Assembly: GCF_934307085.1 (NCBI RefSeq)
Contig: NZ_CAKRCF010000038.1
Span: forward strand, 1 to 28,084
Length of the DNA stretch: 28,084 bases
From: an uncultured Anaerobutyricum sp.
GTDB lineage: Bacteria > Bacillota > Clostridia > Lachnospirales > Lachnospiraceae
Direction: 5' to 3'
Both the position numbers and the translations under genes were made by a program. This document shows positions 6,531-15,048 of this stretch, in pieces. The notes under the pieces are model-generated. The model was not told the origin of the DNA. It saw only the letters and a program-made list of their open reading frames with translations, and did no database searches. The stretch's first letter is position 1. Each line of letters opens with the position of its first letter.

Positions 6531-9161
6531 TTAGTTAGCTTTTTCCGCAATCGCTGCCTGTGCTGCTGCTAATCTTGCGATAGGTACACGGAATGGTGAA
6601 CAAGAAACATAATCTAATCCAATTTTATGACAGAATTCTACGGATGATGGGTCTCCACCATGCTCTCCACAGATACCACAGTGTAATTCTGGTCTCTGAC
6701 CTTTTCCTAATTTAACTGCCATATCCATTAACTTACCAACACCATTCTGATCAAGTTTAGCAAATGGATCGTTCTCGAAAATCTTAGCATCATAGTAAGC
6801 GTCTAAGAACTTACCAGCATCGTCTCGTGAGAAACCGAATGTCATCTGTGTTAAGTCGTTTGTACCGAAGCAGAAGAACTCAGCTTCTTTAGCAATCTCG
6901 TCAGCTAATAATGCCGCACGAGGAATCTCGATCATAGTACCAACTTCGTATTTCATATCAGAACCAACAGCTTTGATTTCTTCGTCTGCTGTCTTAACAA
7001 CCATTTTCTTAACGTATTTTAATTCTTTTTCTTCACCTACTAATGGAATCATGATTTCCGGAACGATTGTCCAGTCAGCATGTTTAGCCTGTACAGCTAA
7101 TGCTGCACGGATAACTGCTTTTGTCTGCATAACAGCGATTTCTGGATATGTTACTGTCAGACGGCATCCACGATGTCCCATCATAGGGTTGAACTCTTTC
7201 AGACTTTCAATAATAGCCTTAATAGTTTCTACCGATTTACCCTGTGAATCTGCAAGTTTCTTAATGTCTTCTTCTGTCTGAGGTACGAACTCATGCAGTG
7301 GTGGATCTAAGAAACGGATTGTTACAGGGTCACCTTCCATAGCCTCGAATAACTGCTCGAAGTCTCCCTGCTGATATGGAAGAATCTTATCAAGTGCAGC
7401 TTCTCTTTCTTCTACTGTATCAGAACAGATCATTTCACGGAATGCATCAATTCTGTTACCTTCAAAGAACATATGCTCAGTACGGCAAAGACCGATACCT
7501 TCTGCTCCAAGCTCACGAGCTTTCTTAGCATCTGAAGGTGTATCAGCATTCGTACGAACACCCATTGTTCTGTATTTATCTGCCCAAGCCATGATACGGC
7601 CGAACTCACCAGCGATTGTAGCATCTACTGTAGGAATAATTCCATCATAAATGTTACCTGTAGAACCATCAAGAGAAATGGAATCTCCTTCGTGGAATTC
7701 CTTTCCTGCTAATGTGAATTTTTTGTTCTCTTCATCCATTACGATGTCACCACATCCGGATACACAGCAAGTACCCATACCACGAGCAACTACAGCTGCG
7801 TGAGATGTCATACCACCACGAACTGTCAGGATACCCTGAGCACTCTTCATACCTTCAATATCTTCTGGGGATGTCTCAAGACGAACAAGAACAACTTTTT
7901 CCCCTTTCTCTGCCCAAGCTTTTGCATCTTCAGCAGTGAAGACAATCTTACCACAAGCAGCTCCAGGAGAAGCTCCAAGTGCTTTACCCATTGGTGTTGC
8001 AGCCTTTAATGCAGCAGCATCAAACTGTGGATGTAATAATGTATCAAGGTTACGAGGGTCAATCATTGCAACAGCTTCTTCTTCTGTTCTCATTCCCTCA
8101 TCTACTAAATCACAGGCAATCTTTAAAGCAGCCTGTGCTGTTCTCTTACCATTACGTGTCTGAAGCATATATAACTTCTTATTCTCAACAGTAAACTCCA
8201 TATCCTGCATATCTCTGTAGTGATCTTCAAGAGTTTTACAAACCTGTTTGAACTGTTCGAATGCTTCTGGGAACTTCTCTTCCATCTGAGCGATTGGCAT
8301 TGGTGTACGAACACCGGCAACTACGTCTTCGCCCTGTGCGTTTGTAAGGAATTCTCCCATAAGCTTCTTCTCACCTGTAGCAGGGTCACGAGTAAATGCA
8401 ACACCAGTACCACAGTCATCTCCCATGTTACCAAATGCCATACTCTGTACATTAACAGCAGTACCCCAGCTATAAGGGATATCGTTGTCACGACGGTAAA
8501 CATTAGCACGTGGGTTATCCCATGAACGGAATACGGCTTTGATAGCTCCCATTAACTGTTTCTTAGGATCATCTGGGAAATCTTCGCCGATTTTCTCTTT
8601 ATATTCAGCCTTAAACTGAGATGCCAGCTCTTTTAAATCTTCTGCTGTAAGATCAACGTCCTGACTTACACCTTTTTTAGCTTTCATCTCATCAATTAAT
8701 TCTTCAAAATACTTTTTACCAACTTCCATAACTACATCAGAATACATCTGAATAAATCTTCTGTAGCAATCCCAAGCCCAACGTGGGTTTCCGGATTTAG
8801 CGGCAATAGTTTCAACTACTGTCTCATTAAGACCTAAGTTAAGGATAGTATCCATCATACCTGGCATGGAAGCACGGGCACCTGAACGAACTGATACAAG
8901 AAGTGGATTCTCTTTATCTCCGAATTTCTTTCCTGTAATCTCTTCCATCTTTACGATATACTCATTAATCTGTCCCTGAATCTCATCGTTAATCTCACGA
9001 CCATCTTCATAATACTGAGTACAAGCCTCTGTTGTAATTGTAAATCCCTGTGGTACAGGTAATCCAATATTTGTCATCTCAGCCAGATTGGCTCCTTTAC
9101 CACCAAGAAGATTTCTCATTGTGGCATCGCCTTCTGTAAACAGATATACCCATTTTGCCAT
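6531..9161 (-). CDS. ppdK: Pyruvate, phosphate dikinase
   Basis: The 876-residue enzyme interconverts pyruvate + ATP + Pi with PEP + AMP + PPi in the cytoplasm, linking glycolysis and gluconeogenesis; in clostridial anaerobes it can run in the ATP-forming direction. The N-terminal nucleotide-binding part (1-340) begins MAKWVYLFTEGDATMRNLLG and has the SVRSGARASMPGMMDT segment. The swivelling domain holds the phosphohistidine His454 in GGMTSHAAVVARG. The C-terminal PEP/pyruvate barrel has GLCRTEHMFF and the catalytic Cys831 in LHCGICGEHGG. Length and both catalytic residues match the studied Clostridium symbiosum enzyme. AAGGAGGAA precedes the start. It is a single-gene unit between the accessory stretch and the CRISPR array and unrelated to either. 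Confidence 0.98.
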   Translation of the reverse strand: MAKWVYLFTEGDATMRNLLGGKGANLAEMTNIGLPVPQGFTITTEACTQYYEDGREINDEIQGQINEYIVKMEEITGKKFGDKENPLLVSVRSGARASMPGMMDTILNLGLNETVVETIAAKSGNPRWAWDCYRRFIQMYSDVVMEVGKKYFEELIDEMKAKKGVSQDVDLTAEDLKELASQFKAEYKEKIGEDFPDDPKKQLMGAIKAVFRSWDNPRANVYRRDNDIPYSWGTAVNVQSMAFGNMGDDCGTGVAFTRDPATGEKKLMGEFLTNAQGEDVVAGVRTPMPIAQMEEKFPEAFEQFKQVCKTLEDHYRDMQDMEFTVENKKLYMLQTRNGKRTAQAALKIACDLVDEGMRTEEEAVAMIDPRNLDTLLHPQFDAAALKAATPMGKALGASPGAACGKIVFTAEDAKAWAEKGEKVVLVRLETSPEDIEGMKSAQGILTVRGGMTSHAAVVARGMGTCCVSGCGDIVMDEENKKFTLAGKEFHEGDSISLDGSTGNIYDGIIPTVDATIAGEFGRIMAWADKYRTMGVRTNADTPSDAKKARELGAEGIGLCRTEHMFFEGNRIDAFREMICSDTVEEREAALDKILPYQQGDFEQLFEAMEGDPVTIRFLDPPLHEFVPQTEEDIKKLADSQGKSVETIKAIIESLKEFNPMMGHRGCRLTVTYPEIAVMQTKAVIRAALAVQAKHADWTIVPEIMIPLVGEEKELKYVKKMVVKTADEEIKAVGSDMKYEVGTMIEIPRAALLADEIAKEAEFFCFGTNDLTQMTFGFSRDDAGKFLDAYYDAKIFENDPFAKLDQNGVGKLMDMAVKLGKGQRPELHCGICGEHGGDPSSVEFCHKIGLDYVSCSPFRVPIARLAAAQAAIAEKAN

Positions 9162-9225
9162 TGTTGTGTTCCTCCTTCAATTAACTATCAACATTACTTT
9201 ATGCGCTTTCCTCACGCGCAATATG

Positions 9226-9231
9226 AGTATA
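9226..9231 (-). promoter_or_regulatory. Possible extended -10 of ppdK
   Basis: Minus strand TGCTATACT carries the TGn extension before TATACT, about 65 bases upstream of the ATG. No convincing -35 is present. Confidence 0.4.
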
Positions 9232-9395
9232 GCACAAACGAATAAAAAATGCTATAATTTTCCGTCATTTTTTTGCAAAAATTTATCATGGACTATATTT
9301 TTTTGCAACATTCACGATAATTTAAACTTTTTTACACAAAAGATACTATTTGATGGGCTGTTTGTCGTTTAATTCGTTGGGGGGGACAATCAGAT

Positions 9396-9958
9396 AGTTC
9401 AATCCACGCCTCCGCGAAGGAGGCGACAATTATCACGTGCTCTTTTCGATTCGCTACATCAATATTTCAATCCACGCCTCCGCGAAGGAGGCGACAGGTA
9501 TTGACATTTAACTGGTCTGTAAGAGCGGTATTTCAATCCACGCCTCCGCGAAGGAGGCGACGCCCTGACACATCCCCGCCCATGTATTCATTAACTATTT
9601 CAATCCACGCCTCCGCGAAGGAGGCGACGCCATTCTTCTACACCGTTATCAAACGATACAATTTCAATCCACGCCTCCGCGAAGGAGGCGACGTTTGTTC
9701 TGTTTGCGTATATATTATCACGCATAAAATTTCAATCCACGCCTCCGCGAAGGAGGCGACACAACATTTCATGAGGGATTTCAATAGTTTTATTATTTCA
9801 ATCCACGCCTCCGCGAAGGAGGCGACCGTTTCCGGAATTGAGATATGTATAAAGCCAATATGATTTCAATCCACGCCTCCGCGAAGGAGGCGACGCCATT
9901 CTTCTACACCGTTATCAAACGATACAATTTCAATCCACGCCTCCGCGAAGGAGGCGAC
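9396..9958 (-). CRISPR. Type I-C CRISPR array, 9 repeats and 8 spacers
   Basis: Nine 32-bp repeats start at 9396, 9464, 9530, 9597, 9661, 9729, 9795, 9863 and 9927. On the plus strand they begin ATTTCAATCCACGCC and end GGAGGCGAC; on the minus strand they begin GTCGCC and end TGGATTGAAAT, the usual I-C repeat form. Spacers are 32-36 nt. Only the repeat at 9396 differs (G for T at its second plus-strand base), as expected for the old, leader-distal end. Transcription is therefore on the minus strand from the leader at 9959-10278, in line with the cas operon. Each repeat folds as CGCCTCC/GGAGGCG and leaves an 11-nt 5' handle. Spacers 9629-9660 and 9895-9926 are identical, so the 96-bp units 9597-9692 and 9863-9958 are copies. 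Confidence 0.98.
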
Positions 9959-10278
9959 CGCAACATATTGTAATACTTCAGCCATCATGTACATATCTAG
10001 TCTCAACAACTTTTTTGTCCGCTATTTTTAGCTTTATATCGCAATATGTTGTACTATTTCCCCTTTTTCGAGTGCGAATGCCCTACGTTTTTTGCGTAGC
10101 TTATGATTCGCACTGTGTTTAATTATTTAATATTTTCTATATTTTATTTCAAGGTGCTCCTTTTTAACGAAGATAACAAGAAACTTTTTCTTCTATATTT
10201 AGTTACATCTAGATTCAGAAAGATTTTTGAAAAAGGGATTTTGTCGCAAATGCGACTACTTATTTTATAAATTTGGAA
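9959..10278 (-). promoter_or_regulatory. CRISPR leader with inverted repeats and hairpins
   Basis: The 320-bp stretch between cas2 and the youngest repeat has no gene. On the plus strand, CAACATATTG at 9961 is mirrored by CAATATGTTG at 10041, one copy touching the first repeat. AGTGCGAAT (10071-10079) pairs with ATTCGCACT (10106-10114), with CTACG/CGTAG nested inside. After cas2, GTCGC/GCGAC form a small hairpin (10243-10256). A candidate minus-strand array promoter is TTGAAA (10147-10152), 17 bp, TAAATA (10124-10129). The leader role follows from position and array polarity; the function of the dyads is unknown. Confidence 0.65.
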
Positions 10279-10569
10279 TCAGATAATCAAGGTTCCTTCT
10301 AAATCAATGCTTTGTTTCGTTCCGTAGTGTTCTACTTTATTTTTATAAGCATTACCTAAATAATAGAATCTTAGGCTATCTTTATCCATATCAATTATTT
10401 CGAGTAGTTTTGCTTTCACCTCCTTTGCTTTTGCATTATCCATAATGCATTCAAAAACGGAATTTTGAACTCTTTGTCCGTAATTTTGACATTCTTTTGC
10501 TACTTTTCTTAAACGTTTTTTTCCTGAAGCTATCTCTGTATTTACATCATATGTTATTAATACAAGCAT
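10279..10569 (-). CDS. cas2: Cas2, adaptation endonuclease-fold protein
   Basis: The 96-residue protein starts MLVLITYDVNTE, with the conserved Asp8 at the end of the first strand of the ferredoxin-like fold, and contains QNSVFECIMDNAK, typical of I-C Cas2. Cas2 forms the central dimer of the Cas1-Cas2 integrase that inserts spacers at the leader end. It starts 12 bases after cas1 with AGAGGTGAG as RBS and is the last gene before the array. Confidence 0.96.
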   Translation of the reverse strand: MLVLITYDVNTEIASGKKRLRKVAKECQNYGQRVQNSVFECIMDNAKAKEVKAKLLEIIDMDKDSLRFYYLGNAYKNKVEHYGTKQSIDLEGTLII

Positions 10570-10581
10570 TTCTCACCTCTC

Positions 10582-11613
10582 TTATTTCCACAAAAAAACA
10601 GGATATTCATCCAAATCCCCACGAATAAGTCTGGCTAATAATAATGCCTGAATATGAGGTATGAGACCCCATTCTATTTTATCGCCGAGAAATGGATGTT
10701 TGATTTTATCTCGTTTTCTGCCCTGCCATGCACTAATCATAGTTTTGCGTCCTGTGTCGTTCATCAAGACCGCTCCATTTTCCTTTTTTACAAAATGCTC
10801 CGGTTTAATCGTCTTTTTATTAATTAATGTTAATACAAAACGGTCTGCATATACAGCTCTTAATTCTTCCATTAAATCTAATGCTAAAGAGGTTCTTCCC
10901 GGTCGGTCTGTATGAAGAAAACCGACATAAGCATCTAAACCGACTGCAGTTAAAGCTGCGGCACATTCATTTGCTAATAATGTGTATGCAAATGATAACA
11001 TGGCATTGACATTATCTAATGGCGGACGTCGATTTCTGTTTTCAAAGAAAAATTCTTCTTTATTTTGTAGAATCAATTGGTCGAATACAGAAAAATACTG
11101 ACTTGCCGCATTGCCCTCAATTCCCCGAATGCTATCCATTGAATCACATTCTAATAACTGTCGAATGTGCTCATCCAGATTGGCGGTCACTTTTTTGATG
11201 GCATCCACACCAACCTGCAGGGCATGGTCTCTTGTTGCTCTTTCTAAGACCCATTTGCTGTTGTATATTTTACCAATAATCATATTTCTGGCAATAGGGA
11301 TACTATCTTCCAGAGAATCTGAAATTCTATACTGCTGTTTTCTTAAAATAACATTTCCCCTGTTCTCTCCACTTACGGATGCTAAAAACTGTCCGTTTTG
11401 ATTCATAAAGCTTAGGGAAATTCCCCTTTTCGCACAGGCTCCCATTAATGCAGGACTTGCTCCAGTGTAGCCAAAGGTCACAATTCCTTCGAGATTATGT
11501 AGTGGAAGCCGGATAAGTATCTCCTTTTCCTCCAGAACCAGCACATTTTCTCCATCTAATGCAAGATAACGTTCTGGAGTTGTTACATATAGTGTATTTA
11601 ATAGTTTTCTCAT
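10582..11613 (-). CDS. cas1: Cas1, spacer integrase
   Basis: I start at the ATG at 11613 (MRKLLNTLYV), giving 343 residues, the normal I-C length; the longer frame to 11685 overlaps cas4 and lacks an RBS. The start overlaps the cas4 stop as ATGA, so the two are translationally coupled. The alpha-helical catalytic half shows the three metal ligands: Glu166 (RGIEGNAASQYF), His234 (VGFLHTDRPGR) and Glu249 (ALDLMEELR). Cas1 cuts the leader-repeat junction and joins new spacers. All catalytic residues are intact, so adaptation should be functional. Confidence 0.96.
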   Translation of the reverse strand: MRKLLNTLYVTTPERYLALDGENVLVLEEKEILIRLPLHNLEGIVTFGYTGASPALMGACAKRGISLSFMNQNGQFLASVSGENRGNVILRKQQYRISDSLEDSIPIARNMIIGKIYNSKWVLERATRDHALQVGVDAIKKVTANLDEHIRQLLECDSMDSIRGIEGNAASQYFSVFDQLILQNKEEFFFENRNRRPPLDNVNAMLSFAYTLLANECAAALTAVGLDAYVGFLHTDRPGRTSLALDLMEELRAVYADRFVLTLINKKTIKPEHFVKKENGAVLMNDTGRKTMISAWQGRKRDKIKHPFLGDKIEWGLIPHIQALLLARLIRGDLDEYPVFLWK

Positions 11614-12287
11614 AACTCCCCATCTTTTATCGTTTTTAAAATGTAATTGTGTACTGACTTTTTCTTTGAAAGCTGTGGCAGACATATATTTTTCAGTGAA
11701 CAGGCATTGCAGGACTTTGTTCTTTTAATGTTTGGTGTATACTGCCTGTCAAAATACTGATGCATCTGTAGACATATATTTTCCACTTCCTGACGAAGAG
11801 AATCTGTTATTTCCACATGTTCTCTCCGTTTTGTTGTCCCATAATATAAGTCACCTTCTTCTATTCTTGTACACATCATTTCTTCAAGGCATATTGCCTG
11901 CGCCACAAGCTGTAATCGGTCAGCATTATTTTCTTTTGGCTCTCCCTTTTTGTATTCTACCGGATGTACTTTATAGAGACCTTCTCTCCCATATAGACGT
12001 ACGCCTTCTTCTCCTTTTTTGCATTTTTTAAATTCTACCACATCACAGATTCCGCTAATTCCAAGATATTTAGAATATACTTTCATCTGACGGGAAACAA
12101 CCAGATTTTTTCTCGTTTCTATCTGCGGGCCATCATGTGCTCGTTTGTGCATGATGTTTCCCTCTACTGTCCGCACATTCTCTTCCCATTGATTCTCGAT
12201 ATGGATTAACGCCCACTGTCTTGGACAAAATGCAAAATGCTGGATTCCGGAAAGCATCAAATAATCTTCTTCATTATAAACCTTCAT
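11610..12287 (-). CDS. cas4: Cas4, Fe-S exonuclease for spacer processing
   Basis: The start is the ATG at 12287 (MKVYNEEDYLML), inside the last codons of cas7; the longer frame to 12332 has no RBS. The 225-residue protein has the RecB-like nuclease motifs (His47, Asp82 in GICDVVEF, Glu111-Lys113 in PVEYKKG, the QLVAQA helix) and four cysteines for a [4Fe-4S] cluster (Cys21 in FCPRQW; Cys193, Cys196 and Cys202 in KSCNACSLKNICLP). In I-C systems Cas4 works with Cas1-Cas2 to select and trim prespacers with the right PAM and orientation. Confidence 0.95.
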   Translation of the reverse strand: MKVYNEEDYLMLSGIQHFAFCPRQWALIHIENQWEENVRTVEGNIMHKRAHDGPQIETRKNLVVSRQMKVYSKYLGISGICDVVEFKKCKKGEEGVRLYGREGLYKVHPVEYKKGEPKENNADRLQLVAQAICLEEMMCTRIEEGDLYYGTTKRREHVEITDSLRQEVENICLQMHQYFDRQYTPNIKRTKSCNACSLKNICLPQLSKKKSVHNYILKTIKDGEL

Positions 12288-13134
12288 ATTCTTCCACCGC
12301 CAGTTCAGGTAACTCGTGGCAGATAATCTCATAATCTTCTATCTTTCTTGGATTACGAACTCCTTCTTTCTTCTTAATCTCAATACTATTATGCACTTTG
12401 TGAGAAGAATACTGTCCAATCTTGCAGTTATGTTTCCACCAATATAACTTATGCATTACCATACTTCCGTCTGGTCTTGCAGAGGAACTGTCGTTTACAA
12501 ACAGAGTGCGGATAGCTTCTTTAATTTTTTCTGCATCTTCTTCGGTAAAACCTGTCTTTTCAGAAAGCTGTACATTAATGCTTCCCTTTAATATGTAAAC
12601 ACCAAAGTCTACTCTATGCTTCATGCCCATTGTATCAGAAGATTTTCCTTCTTTATCTTCACTATTTACACTTTTTGTAATCTGCATACTTGTGATATCT
12701 ATTGGATCTACACTGAAAGCTGGCTGAACAGATACCGGACCACGGATACCTAAAGATAAGTCAGAACCTTTAAATGCAAAAACTTGTCCAAAACTTCTGA
12801 CATCCATCCACTCTTTACAGGCAATTTCATATCCTCTTTGTGCATCTGCTTTCTTTCCTTTTTTAAGTTCTGCTCCAAAAGCTTCATTCGCTTCTGCTCT
12901 TGCCTTTAAACTCTTACATTTATCAATACATTTATCATCGGACTGAACAAAAATATTTTCTCCTGCATCTAAAAGACGGTTTCGTATCTTTCTTTTAATG
13001 CAGACATCGGACATTTCTCCGTATCCTTCATAGGTAACTCGCGGCATGTTCCCGTTTAAAGGATCCCCATTACAATTAGCATTCTCTACTACGATAATTC
13101 CTTCAAAATCAATCTTGTTCTGTAATACACCCAT
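12274..13134 (-). CDS. cas7: Cas7 (Csd2), crRNA-binding backbone
   Basis: The 286-residue protein opens with the I-C Cas7 pattern FEGIIVVENANCNGDPLNGN MPRVT and ends with HELPELAVEEYEGL. Cas7 polymerises along the spacer part of the crRNA and kinks out every sixth base of guide and target; this point matters for the regulatory RNA described at 15887. The ATG abuts the cas8c stop (TAAATG) and is preceded by AGGAGGAAAAG within cas8c. Full length and uninterrupted. Confidence 0.96.
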   Translation of the reverse strand: MGVLQNKIDFEGIIVVENANCNGDPLNGNMPRVTYEGYGEMSDVCIKRKIRNRLLDAGENIFVQSDDKCIDKCKSLKARAEANEAFGAELKKGKKADAQRGYEIACKEWMDVRSFGQVFAFKGSDLSLGIRGPVSVQPAFSVDPIDITSMQITKSVNSEDKEGKSSDTMGMKHRVDFGVYILKGSINVQLSEKTGFTEEDAEKIKEAIRTLFVNDSSSARPDGSMVMHKLYWWKHNCKIGQYSSHKVHNSIEIKKKEGVRNPRKIEDYEIICHELPELAVEEYEGL

Positions 13135-13539
13135 TTACTTTTCCTCCTCTTCTAACTTTTTCATTTTTTTCTCATCATTCTCTTTTTTGATTCGCTTTGC
13201 TTCCTCAATAATTTCATATCTTTGACTGTCAAATCCCAAACAAAATGTACCATCTAAATTTCGTTTTTGCTGAAATTCTTCTTCAGAAATAGTTGCTGAA
13301 ATTTCTCCAAGTAATGTCTGGAGGTTTCGGGCTCTCCCCCTTAATTTCATTTCATATGGTTTTAAATTTCTCTGAATAATCACCCATGTATCACATGGAT
13401 TTTCACAAAACTTTGCGTAGTAACGCATCGCTGTTGTATTTCTGTCTATCTTCTCCTCACGCAACACCCATGCCTCAATCGCATCTGCGATAGCTAACAT
13501 TCTTCCGCACTTTGCGTCTAAACTCTCTGGTGATTTCAT
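13135..13539 (-). CDS. cas11c: Cas11c, made from an internal start in cas8c
   Basis: Within cas8c, the minus strand has a double ribosome binding site (AAAGGAGAGGAGTG, 13547-13560) nine bases before an in-frame ATG at 13539 (cas8c residue 504, MKSPESLDAKCG...). The product would be the 134 C-terminal residues: an all-helical segment ending in a charged tail (KKENDEKKMKKLEEEEK). In studied I-C systems the small subunit Cas11c is produced in just this way from the 3' end of cas8c and lines the belly of the effector. Size, position and the strong internal RBS all fit; expression is inferred. Confidence 0.8.
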   Translation of the reverse strand: MKSPESLDAKCGRMLAIADAIEAWVLREEKIDRNTTAMRYYAKFCENPCDTWVIIQRNLKPYEMKLRGRARNLQTLLGEISATISEEEFQQKRNLDGTFCLGFDSQRYEIIEEAKRIKKENDEKKMKKLEEEEK

Positions 13540-15048
13540 AACCAAACACTCCTCTCCTTTTTCTATCAAATGCTTTCTTGTCAACGCACAGGCTACTGAT
13601 AAAACCTGTTGCCATAAAGTTTTACTTTTATAATTCTGCGGATGCTGTGCCCGATGCACAACCTCTCTCATAATATCTATCGGTACTTTTTTCCCGTCAA
13701 CAATGCATGGCAGAATTCTTTCTACTGCATTTGCAATTACTTTATCTGTTCCTTTTATAGAATTCCCCTGTTCTCTTCCATAAGTACATAATGCGATTTC
13801 ATATGGAGAAGGTGCTCCTGTAAAATAAACTCGTTTCTGCAGTTTCTTATTATAAGAAGAAACATTCCATGCACAGTCTCTGTGCCACTGCTCAATTCGT
13901 TCAATCAGCTCATTTCCATCTGCTCCAAAATATTCTCTGCTAAATATCACAGATAATCTTCCTGTCGTTGCTGCATCTACTCCTAACAATACAAAATGGC
14001 TGTCTGCCCGCACATTTCCATGATATCCTCTGATTGCTCTGTTAAATCGTTCGGCTACATCTTCCTGTATTGATACTGTCTTATCCTCTTCTTCTCCATA
14101 AAAAGCTGCAAAAATATCTTCCTCTTCTTCATAAGCAGATGCAACACCCTCTGTACTTTCCAGAATAGATGGTACATTCTCTGATTTCACTCCCCACAGA
14201 ACAAACTCTTTATCTCCTACTTTAACTCCTTGCCTTTCTATAAGCCACTTCAAAGCATTATGAACTTTCTGTGAAGCTTCATAACTGATAGTATATGCTT
14301 CTCCGACATCATGAAAACGTCCACGATAAGTAAAGTTTGTCTTATCATTAGAAGATATCATCTTTGCTTTATCGCCACTGTTTCTTATTTTAGAAGGGTG
14401 ATTTACACATAACCTTTCTTCCCTTCCTGTTACCTGACAAAAGCCAATCTCTCCTCCATTACTCAGATAGTAATGGATATAATTTTCCTGCAGCTTAGTA
14501 TCTTCCCATAAGTTAACTCCATCAACCTGAAAACGAATAAAGGCATCTTTTTGATCACCTACTGTTAATTTCTCGCTTGCATTTTCCCATTTTTTAGTCA
14601 AATGCTGTTTTTCATCCAGAGAAAAGATTCCTCTTTCTACAAGATCATGTATTAGTCGATTTTCTTGCAAATATTTATAAAGAACTTCTATCTTATAATC
14701 GCCATATTCCGAGTCACACCACTTTTTTAAATTTTCCATGTATTTTTGATGATGCTCCTCATTACTTTCTCCCGTATATAATTTGTAATCACCCGCAAGA
14801 TACTTTATCTTATCAAAAAGAGGATGCGGAGCCGCTCCAGAACTACGGCTTGCTGATTCTTCCGTTACAGGAATTACTGTGTCTGAATCTTTTACCGGAA
14901 GAAAGCTTACGGCAATCACTTTTCCATCTTTTGACAACTGCACTTCAAGATGTGCTTTTTGTGTGGAATGTGCTATCTTTAACAGTCCCTCTTTTTCCTG
15001 TAATTCCAGATTATCATAAGTATCATACAACGCTCTCATCCAGCTCAT
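13135..15048 (-). CDS. cas8c: Cas8c (Csd1), large subunit and PAM reader
   Basis: The 637-residue protein begins MSWMRALYDTYDNLE and contains the Csd1-type segments FIRFQVDGVNLWEDTKLQ, CQVTGREERLCVNHPSKIR and RLSVIFSREYFG. In the type I-C effector it recognises the PAM (commonly TTC) and starts R-loop formation. The ATG overlaps the cas5c stop (ATGA) with GGTGGTGA upstream, so translation is coupled. The C-terminal fifth carries a second translation start that should yield Cas11c. No disruption is visible. Confidence 0.96.
   Translation of the reverse strand: MSWMRALYDTYDNLELQEKEGLLKIAHSTQKAHLEVQLSKDGKVIAVSFLPVKDSDTVIPVTEESASRSSGAAPHPLFDKIKYLAGDYKLYTGESNEEHHQKYMENLKKWCDSEYGDYKIEVLYKYLQENRLIHDLVERGIFSLDEKQHLTKKWENASEKLTVGDQKDAFIRFQVDGVNLWEDTKLQENYIHYYLSNGGEIGFCQVTGREERLCVNHPSKIRNSGDKAKMISSNDKTNFTYRGRFHDVGEAYTISYEASQKVHNALKWLIERQGVKVGDKEFVLWGVKSENVPSILESTEGVASAYEEEEDIFAAFYGEEEDKTVSIQEDVAERFNRAIRGYHGNVRADSHFVLLGVDAATTGRLSVIFSREYFGADGNELIERIEQWHRDCAWNVSSYNKKLQKRVYFTGAPSPYEIALCTYGREQGNSIKGTDKVIANAVERILPCIVDGKKVPIDIMREVVHRAQHPQNYKSKTLWQQVLSVACALTRKHLIEKGEECLVMKSPESLDAKCGRMLAIADAIEAWVLREEKIDRNTTAMRYYAKFCENPCDTWVIIQRNLKPYEMKLRGRARNLQTLLGEISATISEEEFQQKRNLDGTFCLGFDSQRYEIIEEAKRIKKENDEKKMKKLEEEEK

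Noticed and set aside
6973..8525. Several plus-strand frames inside ppdK
   Set aside because: They are antisense shadows of a long, well-matched gene.
9501..9863. A 120-codon plus-strand frame with repeated peptide units
   Set aside because: It is a translation of the CRISPR repeats and spacers and has no RBS.
10243..10256. GTCGC/GCGAC hairpin after cas2 as an extra CRISPR repeat
   Set aside because: It shares only GTCGC with the repeat and lacks the handle; a weak terminator is more likely.
12330..12350. TTC followed by TATCTTTCTTGG in cas7, a partial guide match
   Set aside because: Pairing breaks after seven bases and the site is inside a gene; likely chance in AT-rich DNA.
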